Shown: positions 38,873-45,940 of the stretch, piece after piece
Numbering within the stretch: the first letter of the stretch is position 1
Layout of the letters: the number at the start of each line of letters is the position of its first letter
Assembly: GCF_016785945.1 (NCBI RefSeq)
Contig: NZ_JAEMEF010000003.1
Location: forward strand, 62,001-126,000
Reading direction: 5' to 3'
Source of the DNA: Olleya sediminilitoris
GTDB taxonomy: Bacteria > Bacteroidota > Bacteroidia > Flavobacteriales > Flavobacteriaceae
DNA: 64,000 bases
The notes under the pieces: model-generated
The model's database searches: none
What the model saw: the letters and a program-made list of their open reading frames with translations, nothing else
What the model was told of the DNA's origin: nothing
Made by a program: the position numbers and the translations under genes

Positions 38873-39760
38873 ATGTTAATGCTTCAATCAGTAAATACCG
38901 AGCTTCAAGAAAATCCATTGGTCTATAAATATGTTTTAGGTGTATTAACTATATTAATTGTTTGTTTTGTTATTGTCGCTGGTACAATCTGGTTGTTTAA
39001 ATTTATTGAAAGTATTTATATAGATTATTTTGGAGGAAAACCATTAATAAGACATTTGTACTTAAAAGTTAATGATGTTACTTCAGTTCAAAGAGGCATA
39101 TTAGAATCTGAGTTTAAATTCTATAATAGTTTAAATGAAAATGAACAACGTTATTTTAGGCACAGATTGCACAAGTTTATAAAATATACAGAGTTTATTG
39201 GTAAAGACGGAGTCATTATCCAAGAAGATCATCGTGTATTAGTCTCTGCAACAGCTATAATGTTAACATTTGGTTATCGGGATTATTCTATAAAATTTGT
39301 AGATAAAATTTTAATTTATCCTTCTGTATTTTATTCTAATCTAGATGATAATTACCACAAAGGGCATTTTAATCCTGCTTTTAGAGCAGTAATCCTTTCA
39401 TGGGAGGATTTTGTAATAGGTTACAAAATTGAGGATGATAATTTAAATTTAGGTATACATGAGTTTATACATGCTTTACATATTAGTTACTTAAAGCCTA
39501 AATATAGTAACGATGTAACAGCCTACTTGTTTACAAGAGGAATTGAAGAATTAGAATCTTTTTTAAAGACTAACCAATCTTATAAAAATAAAATGGTAAA
39601 CTCAGATTATTTCAGAGATTACGCATTTGAAAATAACTTTGAATTTATTGCAGTAGTGGTAGAGAACTTTATCGAAACACCTAGGCAATTTAAAACTCAA
39701 TTTCCTCAAATATATAATAAGGTCAAGCAAATGCTTAACTTTAATTTTAAAGGGTATTAA
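38873..39760 (+). CDS. MtfA-like zinc-dependent peptidase (M90 family)
   Basis: The 295-residue protein starts with one membrane helix (about residues 19-43). The rest resembles the M90 family, whose E. coli member MtfA is a zinc aminopeptidase that interacts with the Mlc repressor. Visible signs are RHRLHKFIKYTEFIG, the VLVSATAIMLTFGYR segment and the zinc motif HEFIHAL (HExxH) near residue 200. A downstream Glu in RGIEELESF may be the third ligand. The membrane anchor is not found in E. coli MtfA. Mlc-type control is not implied here. Confidence 0.8.
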   Translation: MLMLQSVNTELQENPLVYKYVLGVLTILIVCFVIVAGTIWLFKFIESIYIDYFGGKPLIRHLYLKVNDVTSVQRGILESEFKFYNSLNENEQRYFRHRLHKFIKYTEFIGKDGVIIQEDHRVLVSATAIMLTFGYRDYSIKFVDKILIYPSVFYSNLDDNYHKGHFNPAFRAVILSWEDFVIGYKIEDDNLNLGIHEFIHALHISYLKPKYSNDVTAYLFTRGIEELESFLKTNQSYKNKMVNSDYFRDYAFENNFEFIAVVVENFIETPRQFKTQFPQIYNKVKQMLNFNFKGY

Positions 39761-39911
39761 TAGCTCTTAAACTGATATATGTCATATTTAATTACAAAGC
39801 ATTATCTTAATTTTATATCATAGATAATAAAAGATATGTCTATAATAATGACATTTGTAAATTACTTAAAAAATCAGTTTTAGGGTAAATAATCAATTTA
39901 TTAAGTAATTT

Positions 39912-39946
39912 AAAAAGGCTCCAAAATATTGGAGCCTTTTTTTTGA
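39912..39946. terminator. Bidirectional terminator between MtfA-like gene and rpe
   Basis: AAAAAGGCTCCAA and TTGGAGCCTTTTT form a stem around AATA, with A-run and T-run on the two sides. The flanking genes converge; the rpe stop is at 39949. Confidence 0.9.
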
Positions 39947-39948
39947 TA

Positions 39949-40611
39949 TTATGAGTTAGCTAAAGCTTTAAGGTTTTTAATTGTTTCTGGTTGATTATCA
40001 CTTTTAAAAACATGACTACCAGCAACAAAAACATCAGCACCAGCATCAACCAATTGCTTTATATTTTTATCAGTAACACCACCATCAATTTCAATTTTTG
40101 TGTCAAGACCTTGGGCATCAATCATAGCTCTAAGTTTTTTAACACGTTGGTAGGTTACATTTTCAAATTTTTGTCCACCAAAACCAGGATTAATAGACAT
40201 TAATAATACCATATAACATTCTGGTAAGATGTCTTCTAAAACACTTACAGGAGTAGTAATATTAAGTACGACACCAGCTTTACAACCAGCATCTTTTATT
40301 TGTCTAAGAGTACGATGTAAATGTACAGTAGACTCATGGTGTACAGTAATAATATCTGCACCTACTTTAGCAAACTCCTCAATGTAACGTTCAGGTTTTT
40401 CTATCATTAAATGCACGTCTAAAGGTTTAGTGGCATGTTTTTTAATAGCAGCAATAACAGGCATTCCATAAGATATGTTTGGTACAAAGTGACCATCCAT
40501 TACATCTATATGAAACCAATCTGCATCACTATTGTTTACCATTTCGGTATCACGTTGTAGGTTGCCAAAATCGGCAGCTAACATGGAAGGAGCAATTAAT
40601 TTTGAAGACAT
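39949..40611 (-). CDS. rpe: Ribulose-phosphate 3-epimerase
   Basis: Rpe interconverts ribulose 5-phosphate and xylulose 5-phosphate in the pentose phosphate pathway. The 220-residue TIM-barrel protein has SMLAADFGNL, the metal-binding HIDVMDGHFVPN, HLMI, SINPGFGGQ and EIDGGV, all family marks. Length is normal. It lies downstream of the BLUF gene with a 42-base gap that contains a -7-like box. Confidence 0.96.
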   Translation of the reverse strand: MSSKLIAPSMLAADFGNLQRDTEMVNNSDADWFHIDVMDGHFVPNISYGMPVIAAIKKHATKPLDVHLMIEKPERYIEEFAKVGADIITVHHESTVHLHRTLRQIKDAGCKAGVVLNITTPVSVLEDILPECYMVLLMSINPGFGGQKFENVTYQRVKKLRAMIDAQGLDTKIEIDGGVTDKNIKQLVDAGADVFVAGSHVFKSDNQPETIKNLKALANS

Positions 40612-40635
40612 TTATTTTAGTTTTGTGTTGTTTTG

Positions 40636-40643
40636 CAAAACTA
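40636..40643 (-). promoter_or_regulatory. Candidate -7 box of rpe
   Basis: The minus strand reads TAGTTTTG, a TAnnTTTG match, 24 bases before the rpe ATG. The -33 region would fall in the end of the BLUF gene, where I see no clear TTTG. Confidence 0.4.
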
Positions 40644-40653
40644 CTACTTTTTA

Positions 40654-41061
40654 TTAGTTGTCCTCTAAAAGGGATTCAATAATTTTAAAAAAGAAATCAC
40701 TGTTCTCAACATTATTATCCTGTAAAGTTTTAATAAAACTTTGTAGACTATATAAGGTTTCAGTATCCTTAATAACAGAATAGCCAATATCAAAAGACTT
40801 AAAATTAAGTTGTTTAATAGGCTTGTTTAATAATTCGGTGAGTTTTGAGTGTCTGTGGTCCTTTTTTATATCCTCATACACTGTGTCCAAAATAATTGGA
40901 TTGCCTTCCAATATCTGAAAAAACAAATCCCCTTTTTTAACCAAAACACCAGTAATGTTATGACTATCATTTTTTAATTGCGTTTGGTTAAAAAGTGCTT
41001 CAAAATCCATAAGCTCAAGCCTTGAGTTAGCTTCACTTTTATAACAGATAGTTTTTAACAT
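40654..41061 (-). CDS. Single-domain BLUF blue-light sensor
   Basis: The 135-residue protein is a BLUF domain (about residues 1-95) with a short helical tail. BLUF proteins bind FAD and sense blue light through a hydrogen-bond switch. Flavin-contact residues are present: Tyr7 in CYKS, Asn31 in LKNDSHNITG and Gln49 in FFQILEG. The pattern KKDHRHSKL is also typical. With an offset of 14 these match AppA Tyr21, Asn45 and Gln63. The positions of AppA Trp104 and Met106 hold Phe90 and Ile92. There is no output domain, so it must act through a partner. It lies between rpe and rpoD on the same strand. Confidence 0.9.
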   Translation of the reverse strand: MLKTICYKSEANSRLELMDFEALFNQTQLKNDSHNITGVLVKKGDLFFQILEGNPIILDTVYEDIKKDHRHSKLTELLNKPIKQLNFKSFDIGYSVIKDTETLYSLQSFIKTLQDNNVENSDFFFKIIESLLEDN

Positions 41062-41127
41062 AATGGTAATATTTGACAGTAAATATAAAAAAGTTTATAA
41101 AATATAATAGTAAAAGTCTAAAATGAG

Positions 41128-41158
41128 TGAACCCGAAGTAATCAGCTTCGGGTTCTTC
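41128..41158 (-). terminator. Hairpin downstream of rpoD
   Basis: GAACCCGAAG and CTTCGGGTTC form a perfect 10-bp stem. The T-tract on the minus strand is interrupted, so termination strength is uncertain. A second stem (AACAGTTAT with ATAACTGTT, 41175-41194) lies between it and the rpoD stop. Confidence 0.65.
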
Positions 41159-41212
41159 ATCAATCAAAAAACGAACAGTTATGAATAACTGTTTGTTATC
41201 GTAACTTAGGTG

Positions 41213-42076
41213 TTAACCTAAGTAAGTTTTTAATATTTTACTTCTAGACGTATGTTTTAATCTACGTATAGCTTTTTCTTTAATTTGTCTAACACGCTCT
41301 CTGGTTAGGTCAAAAGTTTCACCAATTTCTTCTAAAGTCATTGGATGTTGGTTACCTAAACCAAAGTATAGTCTAATAACATCAGCTTCACGTGGTGTTA
41401 AGGTTTCTAAAGCACGCTCAATTTCAGTACGTAAAGAGTCGTGTAATAATTCACGATCAGGATTTGGTGACTCACCAGAGTTTAAAACATCATATAAGTT
41501 AGAGTCTTCACCTTCAACTAAAGGCGCATCCATACTTACGTGACGACCAGAATTTTTCATTGACTCTTTAACATCGTTAATAGTCATATCTAATTCCTTA
41601 GCAATTTCTTCTGGACTTGGTGGACGTTCATGAGCTTGCTCTAAGTGAGCAAAAGTTTTATTAATTTTATTAATAGAACCAATTTTGTTTAACGGTAAAC
41701 GTACAATTCTAGATTGTTCAGCTAAAGCTTGTAAAATAGACTGTCTAATCCACCAAACAGCATAAGATATAAATTTAAAACCACGTGTTTCGTCAAAACG
41801 TTGTGCAGCTTTAATTAATCCTAAGTTTCCTTCATTAATCAAATCCGGAAGTGTTAACCCTTGGTTTTGGTATTGTTTAGCCACAGATACAACAAAACGT
41901 AAGTTAGCCTTAGTCAACTTTTCTAGTGCTATCTGGTCTCCAGCTTTAATACGTTGCGCTAATTCTACCTCTTCATCAGCAGTAATTAGGTCAACTTTTC
42001 CAATTTCTTGTAGATATTTATCTAACGATGCAGTCTCACGATTAGTAACCTGCTTGGTAATTTTAAGTTGTCTCAT
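41213..42076 (-). CDS. rpoD: Primary sigma factor RpoD (short Bacteroidota type)
   Basis: The 287-residue sigma-70 factor directs RNA polymerase to housekeeping promoters. It has region 1.2 ([16 protein letters not shown]), region 2 ([12 protein letters not shown], then [18 protein letters not shown] and YAVWWIRQ), region 3, and region 4 with [19 protein letters not shown]. Region 1.1 and the non-conserved region are missing, as in Bacteroidota, whose primary sigma recognises TTTG/TAnnTTTG promoters. Such promoters occur across this window. It has its own -7 box about 60 bases upstream. Confidence 0.96.
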   Translation of the reverse strand: MRQLKITKQVTNRETASLDKYLQEIGKVDLITADEEVELAQRIKAGDQIALEKLTKANLRFVVSVAKQYQNQGLTLPDLINEGNLGLIKAAQRFDETRGFKFISYAVWWIRQSILQALAEQSRIVRLPLNKIGSINKINKTFAHLEQAHERPPSPEEIAKELDMTINDVKESMKNSGRHVSMDAPLVEGEDSNLYDVLNSGESPNPDRELLHDSLRTEIERALETLTPREADVIRLYFGLGNQHPMTLEEIGETFDLTRERVRQIKEKAIRRLKHTSRSKILKTYLG

Positions 42077-42134
42077 CTAAAAAAGTGTGATATTTAATCT
42101 TAATGAATATATTGCTATCATTAGTTATACGTAG

Positions 42135-42142
42135 CAAAGATA
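42135..42142 (-). promoter_or_regulatory. Bacteroidota -7 box of rpoD
   Basis: The minus strand reads TATCTTTG, a full TAnnTTTG match, 59 bases before the rpoD ATG. The -33 element is not clear at standard spacing. Confidence 0.5.
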
Positions 42143-42196
42143 TAATTTGTTACAAAAACTGACGATTATTTTTCAATCTCTTCTCTTTTTTTATTT

Positions 42197-42301
42197 GGCG
42201 TTCCCTTTTTAAGCCCCAAAAAAGGCTTAAAAACGTCAGGCTGTCCGTTATATCTTTTTTGTAAAAAAAGCAAAAAAGGATGCCACTACCATCCTTAACG
42301 C
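42197..42301 (-). repeat. Interspersed structured repeat, copy A
   Basis: Read on the minus strand, the element begins GCGTTA and ends AACGCC, so its ends are inverted copies of each other. Inside are a GGTAGTGGCATCCTTTTTTG block, a poly-T/poly-A pairing and AAAAAAGATATAACGGA. Copy B at 57734-57813 on the plus strand matches it closely. Copy A has an extra hairpin (TTTTTAAGCC with GGCTTAAAAA) in its distal part. It lies directly after the stop of the HTH gene and before the rpoD promoter. Confidence 0.75.
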
Positions 42302-42316
42302 GCTTACTGTTGCGAC

Positions 42317-43285
42317 TTACTCAAAATCTAAAAGTTGTGTAGCAGTAATAAGTTGTTTTAAAGCTTCAATTTTTGCAAATAGCTTATTAAAAAAACTGTT
42401 ACGTTCCTTTTCTCCAGCAGTATTTAATAATTTACTGTTTTGTAATTGCTTTTTTAAAAAGCGTTCAGCCTCTTGACAAGTGTGTTTGTCTTCGGTTTTG
42501 TAATAAGATAATAAGGTGAAAGGGACGTAAAGTAGTTGGCTATTAGTAGCGCTAACTAAAACATGATTATTCATTAAGTGTAATTCATTGTAAAATAACA
42601 TAAAAGGATTAGTGTTGGACAACAACTTATTAAAAATAGATTGAATTAATTGTTTTAATAAATCACATAATTCTAAAGCAGTATTAGAGTTAACTTGTCC
42701 AGCTTGATAGTAGTAATGAATTTGTTTTAGTGTACTATTTATAGTTGTAACATCCCAAATTTCTTGAGTATTTAAATTATTATACAAGCTAGCTAATTGT
42801 TTGCCAGCTATGATTAGTGAAGTGCTTGGTGCAAAATTATCAAAGCTTTTAGTCGCTAATTTTGGGTTTAACAATTTAAGCCAAACATAATATTTAAACC
42901 GACTTAGTGCATCACCATTTAAGTTATAAAATAAAGGAATGTCTTTTGCTGAATATAGTATGCTACTATCCTTTAGCGTTAATAAGGGTAATAAAGATTG
43001 GTAAGAATCCTCAAAATACTGTTGTAATTGCGACTCGTTTTCAATGTGTTTTGTTTTTTCAATACTAACAAACTCAGTAGATGTTGTTTCAAATAACCTG
43101 TCTAAAGATATGTTGTAGTATTTAGCCAAGGTAATACTTTCGTCTAAAGACAATTTACTTTTCAAGCTTAAACGTCTATGTGCAGCATCATAACTAATAT
43201 CTAAAGCAGTAGCGACAGCATCGATAGTTGAGGTGTTATTAGGTAATTCGGTTTTTAAAAACTCTAAAAAGGCAGTTTGAAACAT
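42317..43285 (-). CDS. HTH transcriptional regulator with uncharacterised C-terminal domain
   Basis: The 322-residue protein has an N-terminal helix-turn-helix (about residues 18-62: STIDAVATALDISYDAAHRRL...LAKYYNISLDRLF). It resembles Cro/C1-type domains. The remaining 250 residues are helical and of unknown function; I see no known ligand-binding or enzyme motif. Bacteroidota carry families of such regulators. It diverges from a small outer-membrane barrel gene, and the shared 119-base spacer holds palindromes, so it may control itself and that gene. Confidence 0.78.
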   Translation of the reverse strand: MFQTAFLEFLKTELPNNTSTIDAVATALDISYDAAHRRLSLKSKLSLDESITLAKYYNISLDRLFETTSTEFVSIEKTKHIENESQLQQYFEDSYQSLLPLLTLKDSSILYSAKDIPLFYNLNGDALSRFKYYVWLKLLNPKLATKSFDNFAPSTSLIIAGKQLASLYNNLNTQEIWDVTTINSTLKQIHYYYQAGQVNSNTALELCDLLKQLIQSIFNKLLSNTNPFMLFYNELHLMNNHVLVSATNSQLLYVPFTLLSYYKTEDKHTCQEAERFLKKQLQNSKLLNTAGEKERNSFFNKLFAKIEALKQLITATQLLDFE

Positions 43286-43302
43286 GATTAAAAATAATAA
43301 AA

Positions 43303-43365
43303 TTTGTGATTATCGCAAAATTTAGTTTTTCAATTTGTGAATTGGACCATTTAAAACGTGATTAT
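43303..43365. promoter_or_regulatory. Candidate operator region between HTH gene and barrel gene
   Basis: TTTGTGAT-T-ATCGCAAA (43303-43319) is a palindrome with one mismatch. CAATT-TGTG-AATTG (43331-43344) is a perfect one and repeats the TTTGTGA core. GTGATTAT recurs at 43306-43313 and 43358-43365. This fits a regulator that acts on both divergent genes. Confidence 0.4.
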
Positions 43366-43370
43366 AACAA

Positions 43371-43378
43371 TAGTTTTG
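43371..43378 (+). promoter_or_regulatory. Bacteroidota -7 box of the barrel gene
   Basis: TAGTTTTG is a full TAnnTTTG match 27 bases before the ATG at 43405. TTGG at 43342-43345 is a possible -33 element with a long spacer. Confidence 0.45.
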
Positions 43379-43404
43379 GTCTCAACTAAATAAATCTTTT
43401 TATC

Positions 43405-44052
43405 ATGAAACATATATTATTTATACTTTTTATTATAATTATTATGCCTTTTAGTAACGCTCAAAACGATACCATTTATAAACCCTACAGTAATCAATAT
43501 CAGGATTATTTTAAACGTGTAACTTTTAAAATAGGAGGAGGTGTTTTGTTGCCACAAGGCGATTTATCAAAATATTTTGGTGTGTCTCCTTTGGTGGAAC
43601 TTAGTTTAGATTTTCCGGTGACTGAAAAAAAATCGCTTCAGTTTGGATTGCAATTTATAGTTCCGGATCAAAAACAACCTTTTAAATATGTAAGAACTTT
43701 AGATACCATTCAAGCAAAAGCTTCTTTTATGATAAATCCAATGTTGAGGTTTAATAAAAACCTTAGTCAAAAGGAGGACAATCAATTTCATATTAGTTTG
43801 GGTATTGGAGCTTCCATAATTAAAACGGATGCTAGAAATCCTTTTTATTCAGGTAATGAAGATGAGGAAAAATACGAAGTTGTGACAGCATTGTTACTGT
43901 CTCCAAATTTAGATTATGTCAAAAAGTTTAGAAACAACGAAGAGTTAACCTTTAGTATTGGATTAAATTACACGCCTTATAAAATAGAAGGCGCTTTAAG
44001 GCAAGATATTGGAAATTTAAGTTTAACTCCCAGAATATTATATAGTTTTTGA
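43405..44052 (+). CDS. Small outer-membrane beta-barrel protein
   Basis: The 215-residue product has a signal peptide (about residues 1-19, ending PFSNAQ). The rest alternates polar and hydrophobic residues in strand-length runs and ends in a terminal Phe (TPRILYSF), typical of outer-membrane barrels of the OmpA/PorT-like size. The GGGVLLPQGDLSKYFG segment resembles the first strand region of such proteins. The function is unknown. It diverges from an HTH regulator gene. Confidence 0.75.
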   Translation: MKHILFILFIIIIMPFSNAQNDTIYKPYSNQYQDYFKRVTFKIGGGVLLPQGDLSKYFGVSPLVELSLDFPVTEKKSLQFGLQFIVPDQKQPFKYVRTLDTIQAKASFMINPMLRFNKNLSQKEDNQFHISLGIGASIIKTDARNPFYSGNEDEEKYEVVTALLLSPNLDYVKKFRNNEELTFSIGLNYTPYKIEGALRQDIGNLSLTPRILYSF

Positions 44053-44062
44053 TGGTCTCAAA

Positions 44063-44092
44063 AAAAAGCCTATCATTAATGATAGGCTTTGT
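44063..44092. terminator. Bidirectional terminator
   Basis: AAAGCCTATCATTAATGATAGGCTTT is not split by a long loop: AAAGCCTATCA pairs with TGATAGGCTTT. It lies between the barrel gene and the converging gene at 44105. Confidence 0.85.
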
Positions 44093-44104
44093 AGACTAAT
44101 TTAT

Positions 44105-45367
44105 TTAAAATTTGTACTCTAAACCACCAAGAATAGAAAGTGTATAAGTTTTGGACTTTAACCTATTTTCCAGGGGTTTAAAATGGTATTTAAACATAGG
44201 CTCTATGACAAAATGAAGTTTGTTAATAATCAAAGTATCAAAACTTAAACCTAAGTTTACAGACATGTTAGTATTTTCTATACTATCTATGCCTAAATTG
44301 TTGGGTATTCCATCAGTGTATATTGAAGCATCTTCTAGTAGTAAATAACTGACACCTGCAACAATAGATGTGTTAATTTTTCCTCTTATTAATTTTTGTT
44401 TTATTTCTAAAGGGATTTCTATATAGCTTATTTTTTCGGTAAAATTAAAGGTGTCTTCATTGGTTGTAAAGTTTAAATTTAATTTAGAAACTCCTATTCT
44501 TAACGATAAATCTTCTGTAGCCAAATAATTAAATTTAATACCATAATTACTTGATGTATTATTAGTTGTAGCATGATTAAAACTACTAAATTGATCTATT
44601 GATGCAAAAGGTAACACACTCCAACGTCTAAGTTCAGGTGTGTTAATACTGTCTTTTTTTGAGTTTTTTTCTTCTTTTAACTTATTCTCATTTGATACAC
44701 TGTCTTTAGTCTTTATGTTGACTAAACTATCTGTTTTTTTTGTATTCTTTAAATTACCATTACCATTACCATTACCATTACCATTACCATTACCATTACC
44801 ATTATCATTACCATTACCATTACTGTTTTTAAGCTCTTGACTACTATTTAAACTTAGTTGTTTTGGTATAGTTTTAAATGCTATATTAGTATTGTTTTTA
44901 TTAGTCCCAAATTTAGGGTTGTTGTAAGGTGTATTATTTTTGTTACTTACGGTTTTGTTATTAATGTAATAACTATTGCTTACTGTAATGCTATTGTTAG
45001 TAGTTGTAACTTGAATGTTTTTAGTAGTATTATTATTGCTGTTTTTTGTTGAATTAACGTTTAGATTAGAATTATTACTTATGACATTTAAGTCTTTTGT
45101 TTTTAATTCAGGTTTTGGGCTTAGTGCTTGTTTATTACCTTTTGTAACGTTTGTTTTACTATTGATTGAACCGTTAGTGTTAAATAAAATAAAAATCAAG
45201 GCTAATATTGAAACACCTGCTATAGGGAACCAGAAATAAGCAAAGCGTTTTTTCTTTTTCTTTTTCAAGTCTATTTCTATTTTATCCCAAACCATAGTGT
45301 CAGGAGTCATATTAAGATCCTCAAGTCGGTCCTTAATTCCGTTACCAATGTCTTTATTAACTTCCAT
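44105..45367 (-). CDS. Anti-sigma-like membrane protein fused to an outer-membrane-type beta-barrel domain
   Basis: The 420-residue protein has an unusual order. Residues 1-41 are cytoplasmic and end in a Lys/Arg run (IDLKKKKKKRF). One membrane helix follows (about 42-63). A long Asn/Ser/Thr/Lys linker holds a Gly-Asn repeat near residues 180-206, encoded by hexanucleotide repeats. The last 175 residues resemble an outer-membrane barrel and end in LGGLEYKF. The start overlaps the ECF sigma gene by 11 bases, so the N-terminus probably holds that sigma factor, as in other Bacteroidota pairs. It has no zinc-binding anti-sigma (ZAS) motif. Confidence 0.75.
   Translation of the reverse strand: MEVNKDIGNGIKDRLEDLNMTPDTMVWDKIEIDLKKKKKKRFAYFWFPIAGVSILALIFILFNTNGSINSKTNVTKGNKQALSPKPELKTKDLNVISNNSNLNVNSTKNSNNNTTKNIQVTTTNNSITVSNSYYINNKTVSNKNNTPYNNPKFGTNKNNTNIAFKTIPKQLSLNSSQELKNSNGNGNDNGNGNGNGNGNGNGNGNLKNTKKTDSLVNIKTKDSVSNENKLKEEKNSKKDSINTPELRRWSVLPFASIDQFSSFNHATTNNTSSNYGIKFNYLATEDLSLRIGVSKLNLNFTTNEDTFNFTEKISYIEIPLEIKQKLIRGKINTSIVAGVSYLLLEDASIYTDGIPNNLGIDSIENTNMSVNLGLSFDTLIINKLHFVIEPMFKYHFKPLENRLKSKTYTLSILGGLEYKF
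44754..44819 (-). repeat. Hexanucleotide tandem repeat (11 units) inside the barrel-fusion gene
   Basis: TTACCA is repeated eleven times in a row, with a single variant unit (TTATCA at 44802-44807). On the coding strand each unit gives Gly-Asn; the variant gives Asp-Asn. Changes in unit number keep the reading frame, so the linker can change length without loss of the protein. Confidence 0.95.
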
Positions 45368-45908
45368 AGTATAATCTAGGTTTGGTTTGATTTAATTTAA
45401 TGATTTTTTCCTTTAATAACACTTTTGCTCTGTGTAAGTTTGATTTTGATGTATTAACTGATATACCTAAAAGTTTTGCAACTTCTTTGTGAGAATAACC
45501 ATCTAATTGATATAAATTAAACACTAGTCTGTATTGGTTAGGTAGCTCTTGTATACAGTTTAAAATATTAGTCAATTCAAGATTTAATTCCTCGTCAGTA
45601 ACAGTAGTGTCCTCTAATATATCATTATTAATTATAATATTTAAGGGTCCTTCTTTTTTGTATTTATTAATAGCTAGGTTGATGGTAATACGTTTCATCC
45701 ATCCTTCAAAGGACCCTTTATTTTTGTACTTTTTTATACTTTTAAATATTTCAATAAACGAATCGTGTAAATTGTCTTGAGCTTCTTCTTTGTTTTTAGA
45801 ATATTTTAAACACTGAAGGTACAATGTGTCCTTATATCTTTGATATAAATCACCTTGTGCTTTTAGGTTGTTCCTTTTGCAGGATTTTATAAGTTGCTCT
45901 AGTTCCAA
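45357..45908 (-). CDS. ECF-type RNA polymerase sigma factor
   Basis: The 183-residue protein has sigma region 2 (about 20-85: YLQCLKYSKNKEEAQDNLHDSFIEIFKSIKKY, then FEGWMKRITINLAINKYKK) and region 4 (about 115-170: ELPNQYRLVFNLYQLDGYSHKEVAKLLGISVNTSKSNLHRAK). Regions 1 and 3 are absent, so it is an ECF factor. It lies 32 bases after a lipoprotein gene, and its stop overlaps the next gene, which encodes the likely anti-sigma protein. The set is expected to answer an envelope signal. Confidence 0.93.
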   Translation of the reverse strand: MELEQLIKSCKRNNLKAQGDLYQRYKDTLYLQCLKYSKNKEEAQDNLHDSFIEIFKSIKKYKNKGSFEGWMKRITINLAINKYKKEGPLNIIINNDILEDTTVTDEELNLELTNILNCIQELPNQYRLVFNLYQLDGYSHKEVAKLLGISVNTSKSNLHRAKVLLKEKIIKLNQTKPRLYYGS

Positions 45909-45940
45909 TATTATTGTTTAAATCATTTTTTAATTTAGTA

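Noticed and set aside
44754-44819. Hexanucleotide array as a CRISPR or origin iteron array
   Set aside because: Units are contiguous, lie inside a coding region and encode Gly-Asn in frame; there are no spacers.
44640-44840. Plus-strand open frame with a Pro-Leu repeat opposite the barrel-fusion gene
   Set aside because: It is the reverse complement of the Gly-Asn repeat. It has no sensible start context, and the real gene on the minus strand explains the bases.
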